The translations under genes were made by a program, and so were the position numbers. A stretch of DNA of 64,000 nucleotides from Pseudonocardia sp. (GTDB lineage: Bacteria > Actinomycetota > Actinomycetes > Mycobacteriales > Pseudonocardiaceae). Below, piece after piece: positions 1 through 8,656 of the stretch (position 1 is the first letter of the stretch; every line of letters starts with the position of its first letter). The notes under the pieces were generated by a model. The model was not told the origin of the DNA. It ran no database searches and was given only the letters and a program-made list of their open reading frames with translations. The stretch covers positions 1 to 64,000 of the forward strand of contig NZ_JAODNI010000235.1 of the NCBI RefSeq assembly GCF_025465255.1. Direction: 5' to 3'.

Positions 1-2
1 GC

Positions 3-503
3 GCCGGGGAGAAGGGCGTCAAGCTCATCATCGAGAACTGCGTGATGGAGGGCTGGCACCCCGACGGCTACCCCGGCAACCTCGCCTACTCCCCCGAGCT
101 GTGGGAGTGGATGTTCTCGCTCGGGCTGTACCTGAACTACGACCCGAGCCACCTCGTGTGGATGGGCATCGACCCCGTCGAGGCACTCAAGCCCTACGTC
201 GACCGGATCCCGCACGCCCAGGCCAAGGACATCCAGCTCTTCCCGGAGAAGCGGAACCACTACGGGTGGCCGGGCAAGGCCGTGGTCCGCGAGGACCCGT
301 TCGACGTGGGGTGGTGGCGCTACCGCGTCCCCGGGCTCGGCGACGTCGACTGGCTCCGCGTCGTGGACGCGCTCTACGAGGGCGGCTTCGACGGCGTGCT
401 GTCGGTCGAGCACGAGGACCCGGTCTGGGGCGGCACCGAGGACAGGATCCACACCGGGCTGCAGGTCGCGCACCGCACGCTGCGCCCGCTGATCGTCGCC
501 TGA
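3..503 (+). CDS. Sugar phosphate isomerase/epimerase family protein (5' end outside window)
   Basis: About 166 C-terminal residues are visible; the frame is open from the first bases, so the true start lies upstream of the window. The sequence reads like the end of a xylose-isomerase-like TIM barrel. HAQAKD at about residues 65-70 resembles the metal-ligand strand, and LSVEHED near the end resembles the last acidic metal-binding strand. Such proteins isomerise or epimerise sugars or inositols, or act as associated hydratases; the substrate cannot be told. The stop is 9 bases before the hydrolase start, so it is the first visible member of a four-gene operon to 3310. Family confidence is good, specific function unknown. 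Confidence 0.8.
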   Translation, partial: AGEKGVKLIIENCVMEGWHPDGYPGNLAYSPELWEWMFSLGLYLNYDPSHLVWMGIDPVEALKPYVDRIPHAQAKDIQLFPEKRNHYGWPGKAVVREDPFDVGWWRYRVPGLGDVDWLRVVDALYEGGFDGVLSVEHEDPVWGGTEDRIHTGLQVAHRTLRPLIVA

Positions 504-512
504 GGAGGCGCT

Positions 513-1400
513 ATGAAGATCGTCGACCACGAGGGGAACCCCGTCCGCCACGGCCGCGCGACCGTGAACGGGGTGCGCCTGCACTACCTCACGGCGGGCA
601 GCGGCGAACCCGTCCTGCTGCTGCACGGCGTGCCGAAGACCTCCTACCACTGGCGGCACGTGATCCCCCTGCTCACGCCGCAGTACACCGTGGTGGTCCC
701 GGACATGCGCGGCCTCGGCGACTCCGAGCACGCGACGAGCGGCTACGACATGCGCAACGTGGCCGAGGACTTCGCGCAGCTGATGACCGAGCTGGGCCAC
801 GAGCACTTCCGCCTCGTCGGCGAGGACTGGGGAGCCGCCGCGGCGTACCAGCTCGCGTCGGCCTACCCGAAGCGCGTCCGGCAGCTCGTCTACCAGGAGA
901 TGATCCTGCCTGGCTTCGGTCTGGAGGACTACTCGTTCCTCACCGCGGAGAACGTCCGCAGCTACGTGTGGCTCTGGCACATCAACTTCTACTCGGTGCC
1001 CGAGTTCCCGGAGATGCTGATCAACGGGCACGAGCGGGAGTACTTCTCGTACTTCATGAAGCACGAGACGCACGATCCGGCGGCGATCACGCCCGACGCG
1101 CTCGACGAGTACGTGCGGTGCTACTCCTCGCCCGGTGGCGTGCGCTGCATGTGCGAGATCTACCGGGCGACGCTGACCGACGGCGACCAGAACCGCGAGT
1201 CCGCGAAGACGAAGCTGCCGATGCCGGTCCTCGCCGTCGGCAGCGAGCACTTCATCGGCGCCGACAACGAGCGGCAGATGAGGGAGGTCGCCGACGACGT
1301 CCGCGCCGTGATCCTGCCGTGGGGCCACCAGCTGGCCGAGGAGTCGCCGGACGAGCTCGCCGGGCGCTACCTGCGGTTCTTCGCCGGGGAGGAGATCTGA
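513..1400 (+). CDS. Alpha/beta hydrolase, epoxide hydrolase/haloalkane dehalogenase type
   Basis: 295 residues, full length for the family. Seen: oxyanion-hole motif HGVP near residue 38, nucleophile elbow GEDWG near residue 109 with Asp rather than Ser (as in epoxide hydrolases and haloalkane dehalogenases), and a C-terminal WGHQ that supplies the catalytic His. The Asp nucleophile argues against a simple esterase. A cytoplasmic enzyme. It sits 9 bases after the isomerase-like gene and 1 base before the next gene, so it is cotranscribed with them; a role in breaking down an epoxide, ester or halogenated side group of a sugar-like substrate is an inference. The ATG follows GGAGG with good spacing. 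Confidence 0.85.
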   Translation: MKIVDHEGNPVRHGRATVNGVRLHYLTAGSGEPVLLLHGVPKTSYHWRHVIPLLTPQYTVVVPDMRGLGDSEHATSGYDMRNVAEDFAQLMTELGHEHFRLVGEDWGAAAAYQLASAYPKRVRQLVYQEMILPGFGLEDYSFLTAENVRSYVWLWHINFYSVPEFPEMLINGHEREYFSYFMKHETHDPAAITPDALDEYVRCYSSPGGVRCMCEIYRATLTDGDQNRESAKTKLPMPVLAVGSEHFIGADNERQMREVADDVRAVILPWGHQLAEESPDELAGRYLRFFAGEEI

Positions 1401-1401
1401 C

Positions 1402-2496
1402 GTGGCGGCCTTCACGATCCGGGACGGGCGGCTCGTCGACCCCGACGGCGCCCCGTTCCTGTCCCTCGGCCTCAACCACGCCGACGAGACCGCGCTGAAG
1501 TTCCCGCGCAACGTCGACGTCTGGCGCGAGCGGTACGGCTCCCGGGAGAGCTGGATCCGCGACGGGGTGGTGTCCGACCTGCGCAGCTGGTCCTTCAACA
1601 CCCTCGGCTGGACCCAGGAGTACGTCGCCGGTGGTTGGGGCGAGGCGCTCGACTGGTTCGGCGACCCGATCGACCTCAAGCACTCCACGCCGTGGTCGGC
1701 GGCCGAGCTGCGTGGGGCCGGGATGCCCTACGTCGCACAGCTGCCCGTGCAGGAGATCGAGGACTGGAACGGTCACCCCGCGTTCCGCCCGCTGGACGAC
1801 GACTTCGAGGTCTGGTGCGACTACCTGGCCCGCAGCATCGTGGTCGAGCACGCGGAGTCGCCGGACCTGCTCGGGTACTTCCTGGTGGACATCCCGGCCT
1901 GGCTGCCGCACTCGTCCGGCCGGGACTTCGCCGAGCTGCAGGGACTCGACCCGGCCGAACGGGAGAAGCGGCTCTACGACGTCGCGAGCCGCTACTACGA
2001 GACGGTCGCGGCCGCGATCCGCCGCTACGACCCGGACCACCTGATCCTGGGCGACCGGTTCAACGGCAACAAGGGCATCCCCGAGCCGGTCCTGCGGGCG
2101 ATGGCGCCGCACGTCGACGTGCTGTCGGTGCAGTACTTCACCGAGCCGACCGCGGAGTCCCGCACGCGGCTGCACGACGACCTGGCGGCGTGGCGCGAGC
2201 AGTGCGGCGACAAGCCGGTGATCGTCGCCGACGTCGGCAACTGGACGCCCACGCAGCTCAACCCGCACCGCGAGGGCCTGCCCGACCACGCCGCGCGCGG
2301 CGCCGACTACGGCGCAGCCCTCGACGCGGTGCTGCACGAGCCGTGGCTGGCGGGCTGGCACTGGTGCGGCTACGTCGAGAACACCGGTGGCCGGGGCTGG
2401 GGCCTCAAGGACCCCTGGGACGAGCCCTACCGCGACCTCACGGACGCGATCACCGAACACAACCGCCGCGCGCTGGCGCGGTACGGAAGGAACTGA
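1402..2496 (+). CDS. Glycoside hydrolase-like (beta/alpha)8 barrel protein
   Basis: 364 residues from a GTG start one base after the previous stop. The N terminus (FLSLGLNHAD) and a repeated pattern of Trp-rich segments (SFNTLGWTQEY, GWHWCGYVENTGG) resemble agarase-like or clan GH-A barrels; the acidic pairs expected of a retaining glycosidase could be the Asp in ILGDRFNGN and acidic residues near the C terminus, but I cannot assign them securely. No signal peptide, so it should act inside the cell on an imported oligosaccharide or glycoside. It lies between a hydrolase and a mycofactocin-type SDR in one operon. Could also be a non-catalytic relative. Confidence 0.6.
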   Translation: MAAFTIRDGRLVDPDGAPFLSLGLNHADETALKFPRNVDVWRERYGSRESWIRDGVVSDLRSWSFNTLGWTQEYVAGGWGEALDWFGDPIDLKHSTPWSAAELRGAGMPYVAQLPVQEIEDWNGHPAFRPLDDDFEVWCDYLARSIVVEHAESPDLLGYFLVDIPAWLPHSSGRDFAELQGLDPAEREKRLYDVASRYYETVAAAIRRYDPDHLILGDRFNGNKGIPEPVLRAMAPHVDVLSVQYFTEPTAESRTRLHDDLAAWREQCGDKPVIVADVGNWTPTQLNPHREGLPDHAARGADYGAALDAVLHEPWLAGWHWCGYVENTGGRGWGLKDPWDEPYRDLTDAITEHNRRALARYGRN

Positions 2497-2497
2497 G

Positions 2498-3310
2498 ATG
2501 GGACAGCTGGACGGGAAGGTCGCCGTGATCACCGGCGGCGGCCGGGGACAGGGCCGCTCGCACGCGATCCGGCTGGCGGAGGAGGGCGCGGACATCGTGG
2601 TCTGCGACATCACCGAGCAGGTCGGGTCGGTGCCGTTCCCGACCGGGCGCCCGGGTGACCTCGAGGAGACCGTGGCCGCGGTCGAGAAGCTCGACCGGCG
2701 CTGCGTCGCGCTGCAGGCCGACGTCCGCAGCACCGCGGACATGAACCGGCTCGCGGACACCGCGATGAAGGAGTTCGGGCGGATCGACATCCTGCTCGCC
2801 AACGCCGGCATCCTCAGCCTGTCGGAGAACACCTGGGAGCTCGACGACGAGACCTGGGACGACATGATCGACATCAACCTGACCGGCGTGTTCAAGGCCT
2901 GTCGGGCCGTGGTGCCGCACATCCGGGCCGGCGGCAGGGGCGGCTCGATCGTCATCACGTCGTCGATCGCGGGGCTGCGCGGCGTCGCGGGCTGCACGCA
3001 CTACGCGGCGGCCAAGCACGGCATCGTCGGCCTGATGCGCACGCTGGCGCGCGAGCTGGCGCCCGAGTCGATCCGGGTGAACACGCTCCACCCCACGGGC
3101 GTGGACTCGCCGATGTCGAACAACGACTTCTTCCCGAAGTGGCTCGACGAGCACAAGGAGCTCGGCGACGCGATGCGGTTCAACCTGATGCCGGTCGACG
3201 CCATGCCGATGCGCGACGTCTCCGACGTGGTCGCGTTCCTCGTCTCCGACGCCGGCAAGTGGGTCACCGGCACGACCATGCAGGTGGACGCGGGCTTCAT
3301 GCTCAAGTGA
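2498..3310 (+). CDS. Mycofactocin-coupled type SDR oxidoreductase
   Basis: 270 residues from the ATG that overlaps the tail of the preceding operon gene's spacer by one base. Rossmann motif TGGGRGQGRSHA near residue 13; catalytic Ser in ITSSIAG and Tyr/Lys in HYAAAKHG at about 167-174. Between strand 2 and helix 3 it carries the extra loop ending in GDLEETVAAVE, the hallmark of SDRs that hold NAD tightly and pass electrons to mycofactocin (family TIGR03971 by my reading). It would oxidise an alcohol or sugar hydroxyl as the last visible step of this operon. No mycofactocin biosynthesis genes are in the window. Confidence 0.85.
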   Translation: MGQLDGKVAVITGGGRGQGRSHAIRLAEEGADIVVCDITEQVGSVPFPTGRPGDLEETVAAVEKLDRRCVALQADVRSTADMNRLADTAMKEFGRIDILLANAGILSLSENTWELDDETWDDMIDINLTGVFKACRAVVPHIRAGGRGGSIVITSSIAGLRGVAGCTHYAAAKHGIVGLMRTLARELAPESIRVNTLHPTGVDSPMSNNDFFPKWLDEHKELGDAMRFNLMPVDAMPMRDVSDVVAFLVSDAGKWVTGTTMQVDAGFMLK

Positions 3311-3320
3311 CGACCGTCCC

Positions 3321-3356
3321 GGGTGACCGGTCCCGGACCGCCGGGACCGGTCACCC
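3321..3356. terminator. Perfect 16-bp hairpin between convergent genes
   Basis: Inverted repeat GGGTGACCGGTCCCGG / CCGGGACCGGTCACCC (3321-3336 and 3341-3356) with a 4-base loop. It lies 10 bases after the SDR stop and covers the stop codon of the convergent cyclase, so it can end transcripts from both sides. No T-run, as is usual in high-GC actinomycetes. Confidence 0.8.
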
Positions 3357-4892
3357 GGCGGGGGCGGGGACCGCGATCCGGGTGGCCTCGGTGCGGCCGC
3401 GGAGGACGACGGAGTCCTCGACGCGCCAGCGCTCCGCCTCCCGCCCGCTCGCCAGTGACACCGCCGCGCCCGAGGCGACGACGCCGCCTGGCGCGGTCTT
3501 CGCCAGCTCGGTGAGCCGCGCGGCCTCGTTCACCGGGTCCCCGATCACCGTGTACTCGTAGCGGCGGACGTCCCCGACGTTGCCCGCGACGGCGTCCCCC
3601 GCGGAGACGCCGATGCCGGCGGTGAGGTCCGGCAGCTCCTCGGCCAGCCGTTCGGCCAGCTCCCGGCCCGCGGCCAGCGCGCACCCGGCGACGTCCGGGA
3701 GGTGGTTCGGGGCGCCGAAGACGGCCAACGCGGCGTCGCCCTCGAACTTGTTGATCCAGCCGCCGTGCCGCTCCACCACCTCGACGACCACGGCGAAGAA
3801 CGCGTTGAGCACGCCCACGACCTCGGTCGGCGGGCGCTGCGCGGCCATTGCCGTCGACCCGACGAGATCGACGAAGAGCACCGCGACCCGCCGCACCTCG
3901 CCGCCGAGCTCCACTCCGTCCGACGCCGCCGCGGCCCGCGCGACCTCGTGCCCGACGTGCCGGCCGAACAGGTCCCGGATCCGCTCGCGCTCGGCGAGGC
4001 CCTCGGCCATGGTGTTGAACCCGGCCTGCAGCCGGCCGAGCTCGGTGTTGTCGTAGACGGGGACGCGGACGTCGAAGTCGCCCTGCTCCACCCGCTGCAT
4101 CGCCCGCCGCACCGCGACCACCGGGTCCGAGGTCGCCCGCGCGGCCCCGATCGTCGTCAGCACCCCGGCCAGCAGCGCGCTCCCGCCGATGGCCAGCACC
4201 ATCACCGCGAGCCGCTCCGCGGTGACGTCGCCGAACACCAGGGCCGCGACCCCCGCGAGCAGCAGCCCACCGACCGGGACCGCGGTGCCGAGCGCCCAGA
4301 ACAGCACCGCCCGCACGAGCACGCCGGGGATGAACCGCCGCTGCCGGGGCGGGGTGCGGGACAGCACACGGGAGGCGGCGCCGCGCAGGATCCGCTCGGT
4401 GAGCAGGTAGGACAGCGAGCAGGTCGCGATTCCACCGATCGTGATCGTCTCGGCGATCTGCATGGCGAGCCGCGGGGAGAAGCGCAGGTTGAACAGTCCG
4501 AACAGGACGACGGCGCCGATCCAGAGCGTCGCCAGGATCGTGACGATCCGCAGCGGCCCGTAGAGCACGAGGTGGCGGATCCGGCGTTCCGGGTCCCTCC
4601 GCGCGGTGCGCCCCAGCCGGAACCGCAGGCTGCCCCACACGAACCCGAGCGGCACGCAGACCACGAGGTAGCCCGCGAACAGCAGCACGTTGACGACGCG
4701 GGCCCGCCCGGGATCGGCGAGCTCGCCCGTGGGGAGCACCCACGCCCCGAGCACGAACACGATCAGCGCACCGCCGACGTTCGCCACCGCCACGACGGCG
4801 GCCAGCAGCAACCGGACCGGCCAGCCGATGACCGAGCGTCCGGGTCTCAGGTCACGGCTGCGGGGGAGCGCACGCGACGGCAGGTCCGCCAT
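3351..4892 (-). CDS. Membrane-anchored class III adenylate/guanylate cyclase with HAMP domain
   Basis: 513 residues from the ATG of MADLPSR; an in-frame upstream GTG would add 11 residues but lacks support. About six membrane helices fill residues 25-250, followed by a HAMP-like stretch (about 255-310) and a cyclase homology domain (about 330-500). Catalytic features present: metal Asp in FVDLVGST and in FEGDAALAVFG, the adenine-pairing Lys in INKFEGDA, and the transition-state Asn/Arg in GDPVNEAARL. Layout matches mycobacterial Rv1318c-type cyclases (6TM-HAMP-CHD). It makes cAMP in response to an unknown membrane signal. Monocistronic; its upstream side carries a large palindromic repeat. 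Confidence 0.9.
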   Translation of the reverse strand: MADLPSRALPRSRDLRPGRSVIGWPVRLLLAAVVAVANVGGALIVFVLGAWVLPTGELADPGRARVVNVLLFAGYLVVCVPLGFVWGSLRFRLGRTARRDPERRIRHLVLYGPLRIVTILATLWIGAVVLFGLFNLRFSPRLAMQIAETITIGGIATCSLSYLLTERILRGAASRVLSRTPPRQRRFIPGVLVRAVLFWALGTAVPVGGLLLAGVAALVFGDVTAERLAVMVLAIGGSALLAGVLTTIGAARATSDPVVAVRRAMQRVEQGDFDVRVPVYDNTELGRLQAGFNTMAEGLAERERIRDLFGRHVGHEVARAAAASDGVELGGEVRRVAVLFVDLVGSTAMAAQRPPTEVVGVLNAFFAVVVEVVERHGGWINKFEGDAALAVFGAPNHLPDVAGCALAAGRELAERLAEELPDLTAGIGVSAGDAVAGNVGDVRRYEYTVIGDPVNEAARLTELAKTAPGGVVASGAAVSLASGREAERWRVEDSVVLRGRTEATRIAVPAPAG

Positions 4893-4923
4893 GGCGGGAG
4901 TGTAGGCCGAACGGCCGCGCACC

Positions 4924-5030
4924 ATGGAGCCACAACGCGCTCCTCGGACCCCGAACTCTCGCGTTATGGAGCCACAACGCGCTTTTCAGGCCTCCGAGGT
5001 CGCGTTATGGCTCCATAACGCGAGTTCGGG
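4924..5030. repeat. Long palindromic extragenic element, family A (copy 1)
   Basis: A large imperfect hairpin: 4950-4981 pairs with 5001-5030 over about 30 bases (core GTTATGGAGCCA / TGGCTCCATAAC) with a two-base bulge and one mismatch. The loop contains TTCAGGCC. A third half-copy of the arm (TGGAGCCACAACGCGC) precedes it at 4924-4939. The same arm and loop recur at 28209-28257. It lies just past the stop of the MaoC gene (minus strand) and upstream of the cyclase, so it may serve as terminator of the lipid operon. Confidence 0.75.
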
Positions 5031-5033
5031 AGG

Positions 5034-5858
5034 TCAGTGGACCTGGGCCGCGAGGTGGGCTGCGGAGGTGCGGCGGTTGCGGACGGACAGGTTCCAGCCG
5101 CCCCTGGCGGGCTGCGTCACCAGTTCCACGGCGGACGGCAGCAACAACGGCTTCCGGAACAGCACCTCGTACGTCGCCGCGTCCGGGACCCGGCCCTGCA
5201 GCGCCGCGACCGCGCGGGCCGCCGTCCACATCCCGTGCGCGATGGCCCGCGGGAAACCGAAGGCCCTGGCCGTCAAAGGGTTCAGATGGATCGGGTTCAC
5301 GTCCCCGCTGACCGCCGCGTACCGGCGGCCGGTGTCCTTCTCCACCCGCCAGACCGCGGACGCCGGTCCGTCCACATCGGACATCTCGGGCATCTCCCCG
5401 GCGAACCCGGTGGGCGCGGACCCGCCGCGGGCCAGGTACGTGCTCCGCCCGTCCCAGACCGGTTCGCCGGCCACGGAGACGGCCGCGACCAGGTCCACCT
5501 GCGCGCCCTTGGGGTGCGCAGCGAACCGCTCCGCCCTCACCCGGACATCGAGCGGCTCGCCGGCCCGGATCGCCCGGTGCGCGGTGATCCGGTTCGCGAC
5601 GTGCACGAGCCCGGGCAGCGGCAGCGGGAACGCGCGGCACGCCATCAGCTCGACCTGCAGCGGGAACGCGAGGACGTGCGGGTACGTCATCGGAAGGGTG
5701 TCGGTGAGCGCGAACCCGCAGACCCGCGCATAGTCCGCGAGATGCCCGAGATCGACGGTGAGACCCTCGCGCGCGATCTCCCGGTCCGGCAGCGTCTTCC
5801 CGCGGCCGGGGAGCACCGCCCCGACCGCGGCCTTCGCATAGAGCGCCCCCAGAGCCAT
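5034..5858 (-). CDS. MaoC-like enoyl-CoA hydratase/dehydratase (HtdX-like)
   Basis: 274 residues from the ATG that overlaps the stop of the FabG4-like gene (ATGA); nine in-frame residues further upstream are unlikely to be used. Two hot-dog halves: an N-terminal degenerate one and a C-terminal MaoC domain with the hydratase signature SGDVNPIH followed by RAIAHGMW. Expected reaction: reversible hydration of trans-2-enoyl-CoA or -ACP to (R)-3-hydroxyacyl thioester. Gene order MaoC, FabG4-like, thiolase matches htdX-fabG4-fadA2 (Rv0241c-Rv0243) of M. tuberculosis, although there the thiolase points the other way. The three genes form one minus-strand operon. Confidence 0.85.
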   Translation of the reverse strand: MALGALYAKAAVGAVLPGRGKTLPDREIAREGLTVDLGHLADYARVCGFALTDTLPMTYPHVLAFPLQVELMACRAFPLPLPGLVHVANRITAHRAIRAGEPLDVRVRAERFAAHPKGAQVDLVAAVSVAGEPVWDGRSTYLARGGSAPTGFAGEMPEMSDVDGPASAVWRVEKDTGRRYAAVSGDVNPIHLNPLTARAFGFPRAIAHGMWTAARAVAALQGRVPDAATYEVLFRKPLLLPSAVELVTQPARGGWNLSVRNRRTSAAHLAAQVH

Positions 5859-7213
5859 CACGCCCCCAGGATCGACTGGCCGCACACCCGCACGACCTGC
5901 CCGTTCACGCCGCCGCTCGAGGACTGCCCGAGCCAGCCGATCGTCTCCGCGACGTCGACCGGCAGGCCGCCCTGGCGGAGGCTGTTGACCCGGCGCCCGG
6001 CCTCGCGGGTGCCGAGCGGCATCTTCTGGGTCATCTCGGTCTCGATGAACCCCGGCGCGACGGCGTTGATCGTCGCCCCGCGCTCGGCGAACCGCGGCGC
6101 GTACGCCCGCACCATGCCGATGATCCCGGCCTTGGACGCCGCGTAGTTCGTCTGCCCGCGGTTGCCCGCGATCCCGCTCTGCGACGAGACGCAGACGATC
6201 CGGCCGGCCTCGCGCAGCACGGTCTCGTCGGTGAGCAGCGCGTCGTTGATCCGCAGCTGCGCGGCCAGGTTGACGGCCAGGACCGAGTCCCAGCGCGCCG
6301 CGTCCATGTTGGCCAGCAGCTTGTCCCGGGTGATCCCGGCGTTGTGCACCACCAGGTCCACCCCGCCGTGCCGCTCGCGCAGGTGCCCGAGGAGCCGCTC
6401 GGGCGCGTCGGCGGCGGTGATGTCCAGCTGCAGCGCGACACCCGCGGTGCGGTTCGCGACCTTCGCCAGGTTCTCGCCCGCCGCCGGGATGTCGACGGCG
6501 ACGATCGACGCCCCGTCCCGGGCCAGGGTGTCCGCGATGGCCGCACCGATCCCGCGCGCGGCGCCGGTGACGACGGCGACCCGCCCGGCGAGCGGCCGGT
6601 CCGGGTCGATCGGATCGTCCATCCCGACCGGGTCCTGCGGCGCCCCCACCGGCACGCCGACGTGCACGACCTGCCCGTCGACGTACGCGGAGCGCGCGGA
6701 CAGGAAGAACCGCACCGAGCTGTCGACGGCGGCGGGCAGCGCGTCCGCGGCGACGACCAGCAGGTTCGCGGTCGCCCCCGCCCGCAGCTCCTTGCCGATC
6801 GAGCGGACCAGCCCGTCGAGGGCCTGGGCGACGGCGGCCGCCTCCCCGGTCGACGCCTCCGCCGGCTCGGGCCCGAGCACGAGCAGCCTGCCCGACGGCG
6901 CGATCTTCCGCACCGCCGGCGTCAGGATCTGCTGAGCCGCGGCGAGGTCGGCGAGGGACGCGGCGGCCGTCAGGTCGAGGACGACGGCGGCCAGCTTGTC
7001 CTCACCGGCGCTCTCGACGACGCTCTGCCCAGACTCCTCGACGAGTGCTCCGATCGGCTTCGCGAACCGGCCCGCGCCCACGGCGCTGACCAGCGCGGGG
7101 CCCGGCAGCAGGGGCCGGCCGGGCTCGTGGCGCCGGAGCAAGGGAACGCGCGGCACGCCGAGCCGGCCGGCGATGCCGGTGTTGGAGAAGTCCCGCAGGC
7201 GGTCGTTGCTCAT
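5858..7213 (-). CDS. fabG: High-molecular-weight 3-oxoacyl-thioester reductase (FabG4-like)
   Basis: 451 residues, close to the 454 of mycobacterial FabG4 and nearly twice a normal FabG. Residues 1-200 form the extra N-terminal Rossmann-like domain that lacks a full cofactor motif; residues 210-451 are the ketoreductase with TGAARGIGAA, catalytic Ser in SSQSGIAG and Tyr/Lys in NYAASKAG. The C terminus ends in GQVVRVCGQSILGA, also as in FabG4. It reduces 3-oxoacyl-CoA or -ACP, probably with NADH as known for FabG4. Start ATG with a short spacer (34 bases) after the thiolase stop, which contains GGAGAA. Confidence 0.9.
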   Translation of the reverse strand: MSNDRLRDFSNTGIAGRLGVPRVPLLRRHEPGRPLLPGPALVSAVGAGRFAKPIGALVEESGQSVVESAGEDKLAAVVLDLTAAASLADLAAAQQILTPAVRKIAPSGRLLVLGPEPAEASTGEAAAVAQALDGLVRSIGKELRAGATANLLVVAADALPAAVDSSVRFFLSARSAYVDGQVVHVGVPVGAPQDPVGMDDPIDPDRPLAGRVAVVTGAARGIGAAIADTLARDGASIVAVDIPAAGENLAKVANRTAGVALQLDITAADAPERLLGHLRERHGGVDLVVHNAGITRDKLLANMDAARWDSVLAVNLAAQLRINDALLTDETVLREAGRIVCVSSQSGIAGNRGQTNYAASKAGIIGMVRAYAPRFAERGATINAVAPGFIETEMTQKMPLGTREAGRRVNSLRQGGLPVDVAETIGWLGQSSSGGVNGQVVRVCGQSILGA

Positions 7214-7247
7214 TTCTCCTCCGCGGAAAAGATCACGTCGTCGGTCC

Positions 7248-8543
7248 TCACTTCACAGCCTCCAGGATCGCGACGACGCCCTGCCCACCCGCGGCGCAGA
7301 TCGAGATGAGCCCGCGCCCGGAGCCCTTCTCGTGCAGGGCCTTCGCCAGCGACGCGACGATCCGTCCGCCCGTCGCGGCGAAGGGGTGCCCCGCGGCGAG
7401 CGAGGAGCCGTTGACGTTGAGCCTGCTGCGGTCGATCGAGCCGAGCGGGCTGTCCAGGCCGAGCCGCTCCTTGCTGAACGCCGGGTCCTCCCAGGCCTTC
7501 AACGTGGCGAGCACGGTGGACGCGAACGCCTCGTGGATCTCGTAGAAGTCGAAGTCCTGCAACGTGAGCCCGTTGCGCTCGAGCAGCCGCGGGACGGCGT
7601 AGACCGGCGCGGTGAGCAACCCGTCACGGCCGTGCACGTAGTCCACGGCGGCGGTCTCGGCGTCCACGAAGTGCGCCAGGACCGGGAGCTTGTGCTCGGC
7701 GGCCCACTCGTCCGAACCGAGCAGGACCAGCGCGGAGCCGTCCGTGAGCGGGGTCGAGTTCCCGGCCGTCATCGTCGCGTCCTCGCCGCGGCCGAACACG
7801 GGCTTCAGCTTCGCGAGCTTCTCGACGCTGCTGTCCGGGCGCAGGTTGTCGTCCCGCGTGACCCCCAGGTACGGCGTGACGAGGTCGTCGAAGAAGCCGC
7901 GGTCGTAAGCGGCGGCGAGGTGCCGGTGGCTGGCGGCGGCCAGCTCGTCCTGCGCCTCGCGGGAGACACCCCACTCCTTCGCGGTGATCGCCGCGTGCTC
8001 GCCCATGGACAGGCCGGTGCGCGGCTCGGAGTTCTGCGGGATCTCCGGGACGATCTGGCCGGGGCGCAGCTTGCCCAGCAGCTTCAGCCGGGCGCTCGCG
8101 CTCCGGGCGCCGTTGAGCGCCACCAGGATCCGGCGGAGGTCCTCGTTGACGGCGATCGGCGCGTCGCTCGCGGTGTCCACACCACCCGCGACGCCGCTCT
8201 CGATCTGCCCCAGCCTGATCTTGTTGGAGACGGCGATGGCGGCCTCGAGACCGGTGCCGCAGGCCTGCTGGACGTCGTAGGCCGGGGTCGACGGGGCGAG
8301 CCGGCTGCCGAGCACGGCCTCGCGGGTGAGGTTGAAGTCCCGGGAGTGCTTGAGCACCGCCCCGGCGACCACCTCACCGAGGCGCTCGCCGGCCAGCCCG
8401 TAGCGGGCCACCAGCCCGTCGAGCGTGGCGGTGAGCATGTCGAGGTTCGACGCGCGGGCGTACTTGCCGTTGGCGCGCGCGAACGGGATCCGGTTGCCCC
8501 CGATCACCGCGGCCTGGCGGGTCTGACGAGTCTTCGCGGCCAT
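7248..8543 (-). CDS. Acetyl-CoA acyltransferase (thiolase, FadA2-like)
   Basis: 431 residues. All thiolase active-site elements are visible: nucleophilic Cys in QQACGTGLEA (about residue 91), His in GHPFAATG and the second Cys in SICAAGGQG near the C terminus. The usual GHPxGATG reads GHPFAATG, a common variant of trifunctional-beta-like thiolases. First gene of the thiolase-FabG4-MaoC operon; together they make a partial fatty-acyl chain-shortening or lengthening module. Its promoter region is shared with the divergent TetR gene and carries the 25-bp operator at 8629-8653, so coregulation with the acyl-CoA dehydrogenase is likely. Confidence 0.92.
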   Translation of the reverse strand: MAAKTRQTRQAAVIGGNRIPFARANGKYARASNLDMLTATLDGLVARYGLAGERLGEVVAGAVLKHSRDFNLTREAVLGSRLAPSTPAYDVQQACGTGLEAAIAVSNKIRLGQIESGVAGGVDTASDAPIAVNEDLRRILVALNGARSASARLKLLGKLRPGQIVPEIPQNSEPRTGLSMGEHAAITAKEWGVSREAQDELAAASHRHLAAAYDRGFFDDLVTPYLGVTRDDNLRPDSSVEKLAKLKPVFGRGEDATMTAGNSTPLTDGSALVLLGSDEWAAEHKLPVLAHFVDAETAAVDYVHGRDGLLTAPVYAVPRLLERNGLTLQDFDFYEIHEAFASTVLATLKAWEDPAFSKERLGLDSPLGSIDRSRLNVNGSSLAAGHPFAATGGRIVASLAKALHEKGSGRGLISICAAGGQGVVAILEAVK

Positions 8544-8628
8544 GAGCCCTTCTCTCCTGTGGGGGTGCCCTGCCTGTCCCGGTGCCCTGTCCTGTCCGGG
8601 TGAACAGCATTACCCACGAGTAGCTTGT

Positions 8629-8653
8629 ACCCAAAGTACACGGTACTGTGGGT
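8629..8653. promoter_or_regulatory. 25-bp palindromic operator in a divergent promoter
   Basis: ACCCAAAGTAC - 3 bases - GTACTGTGGGT; the arms match at 10 of 11 positions. It ends 3 bases before the ATG of the TetR gene, leaving no room for a Shine-Dalgarno, so the TetR message may be leaderless or start upstream of the operator. A further half-like TACCCA lies at 8611. The natural ligand regulator is the adjacent TetR protein, repressing both its own operon and the thiolase operon. Confidence 0.75.
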
Positions 8654-8656
8654 TTC

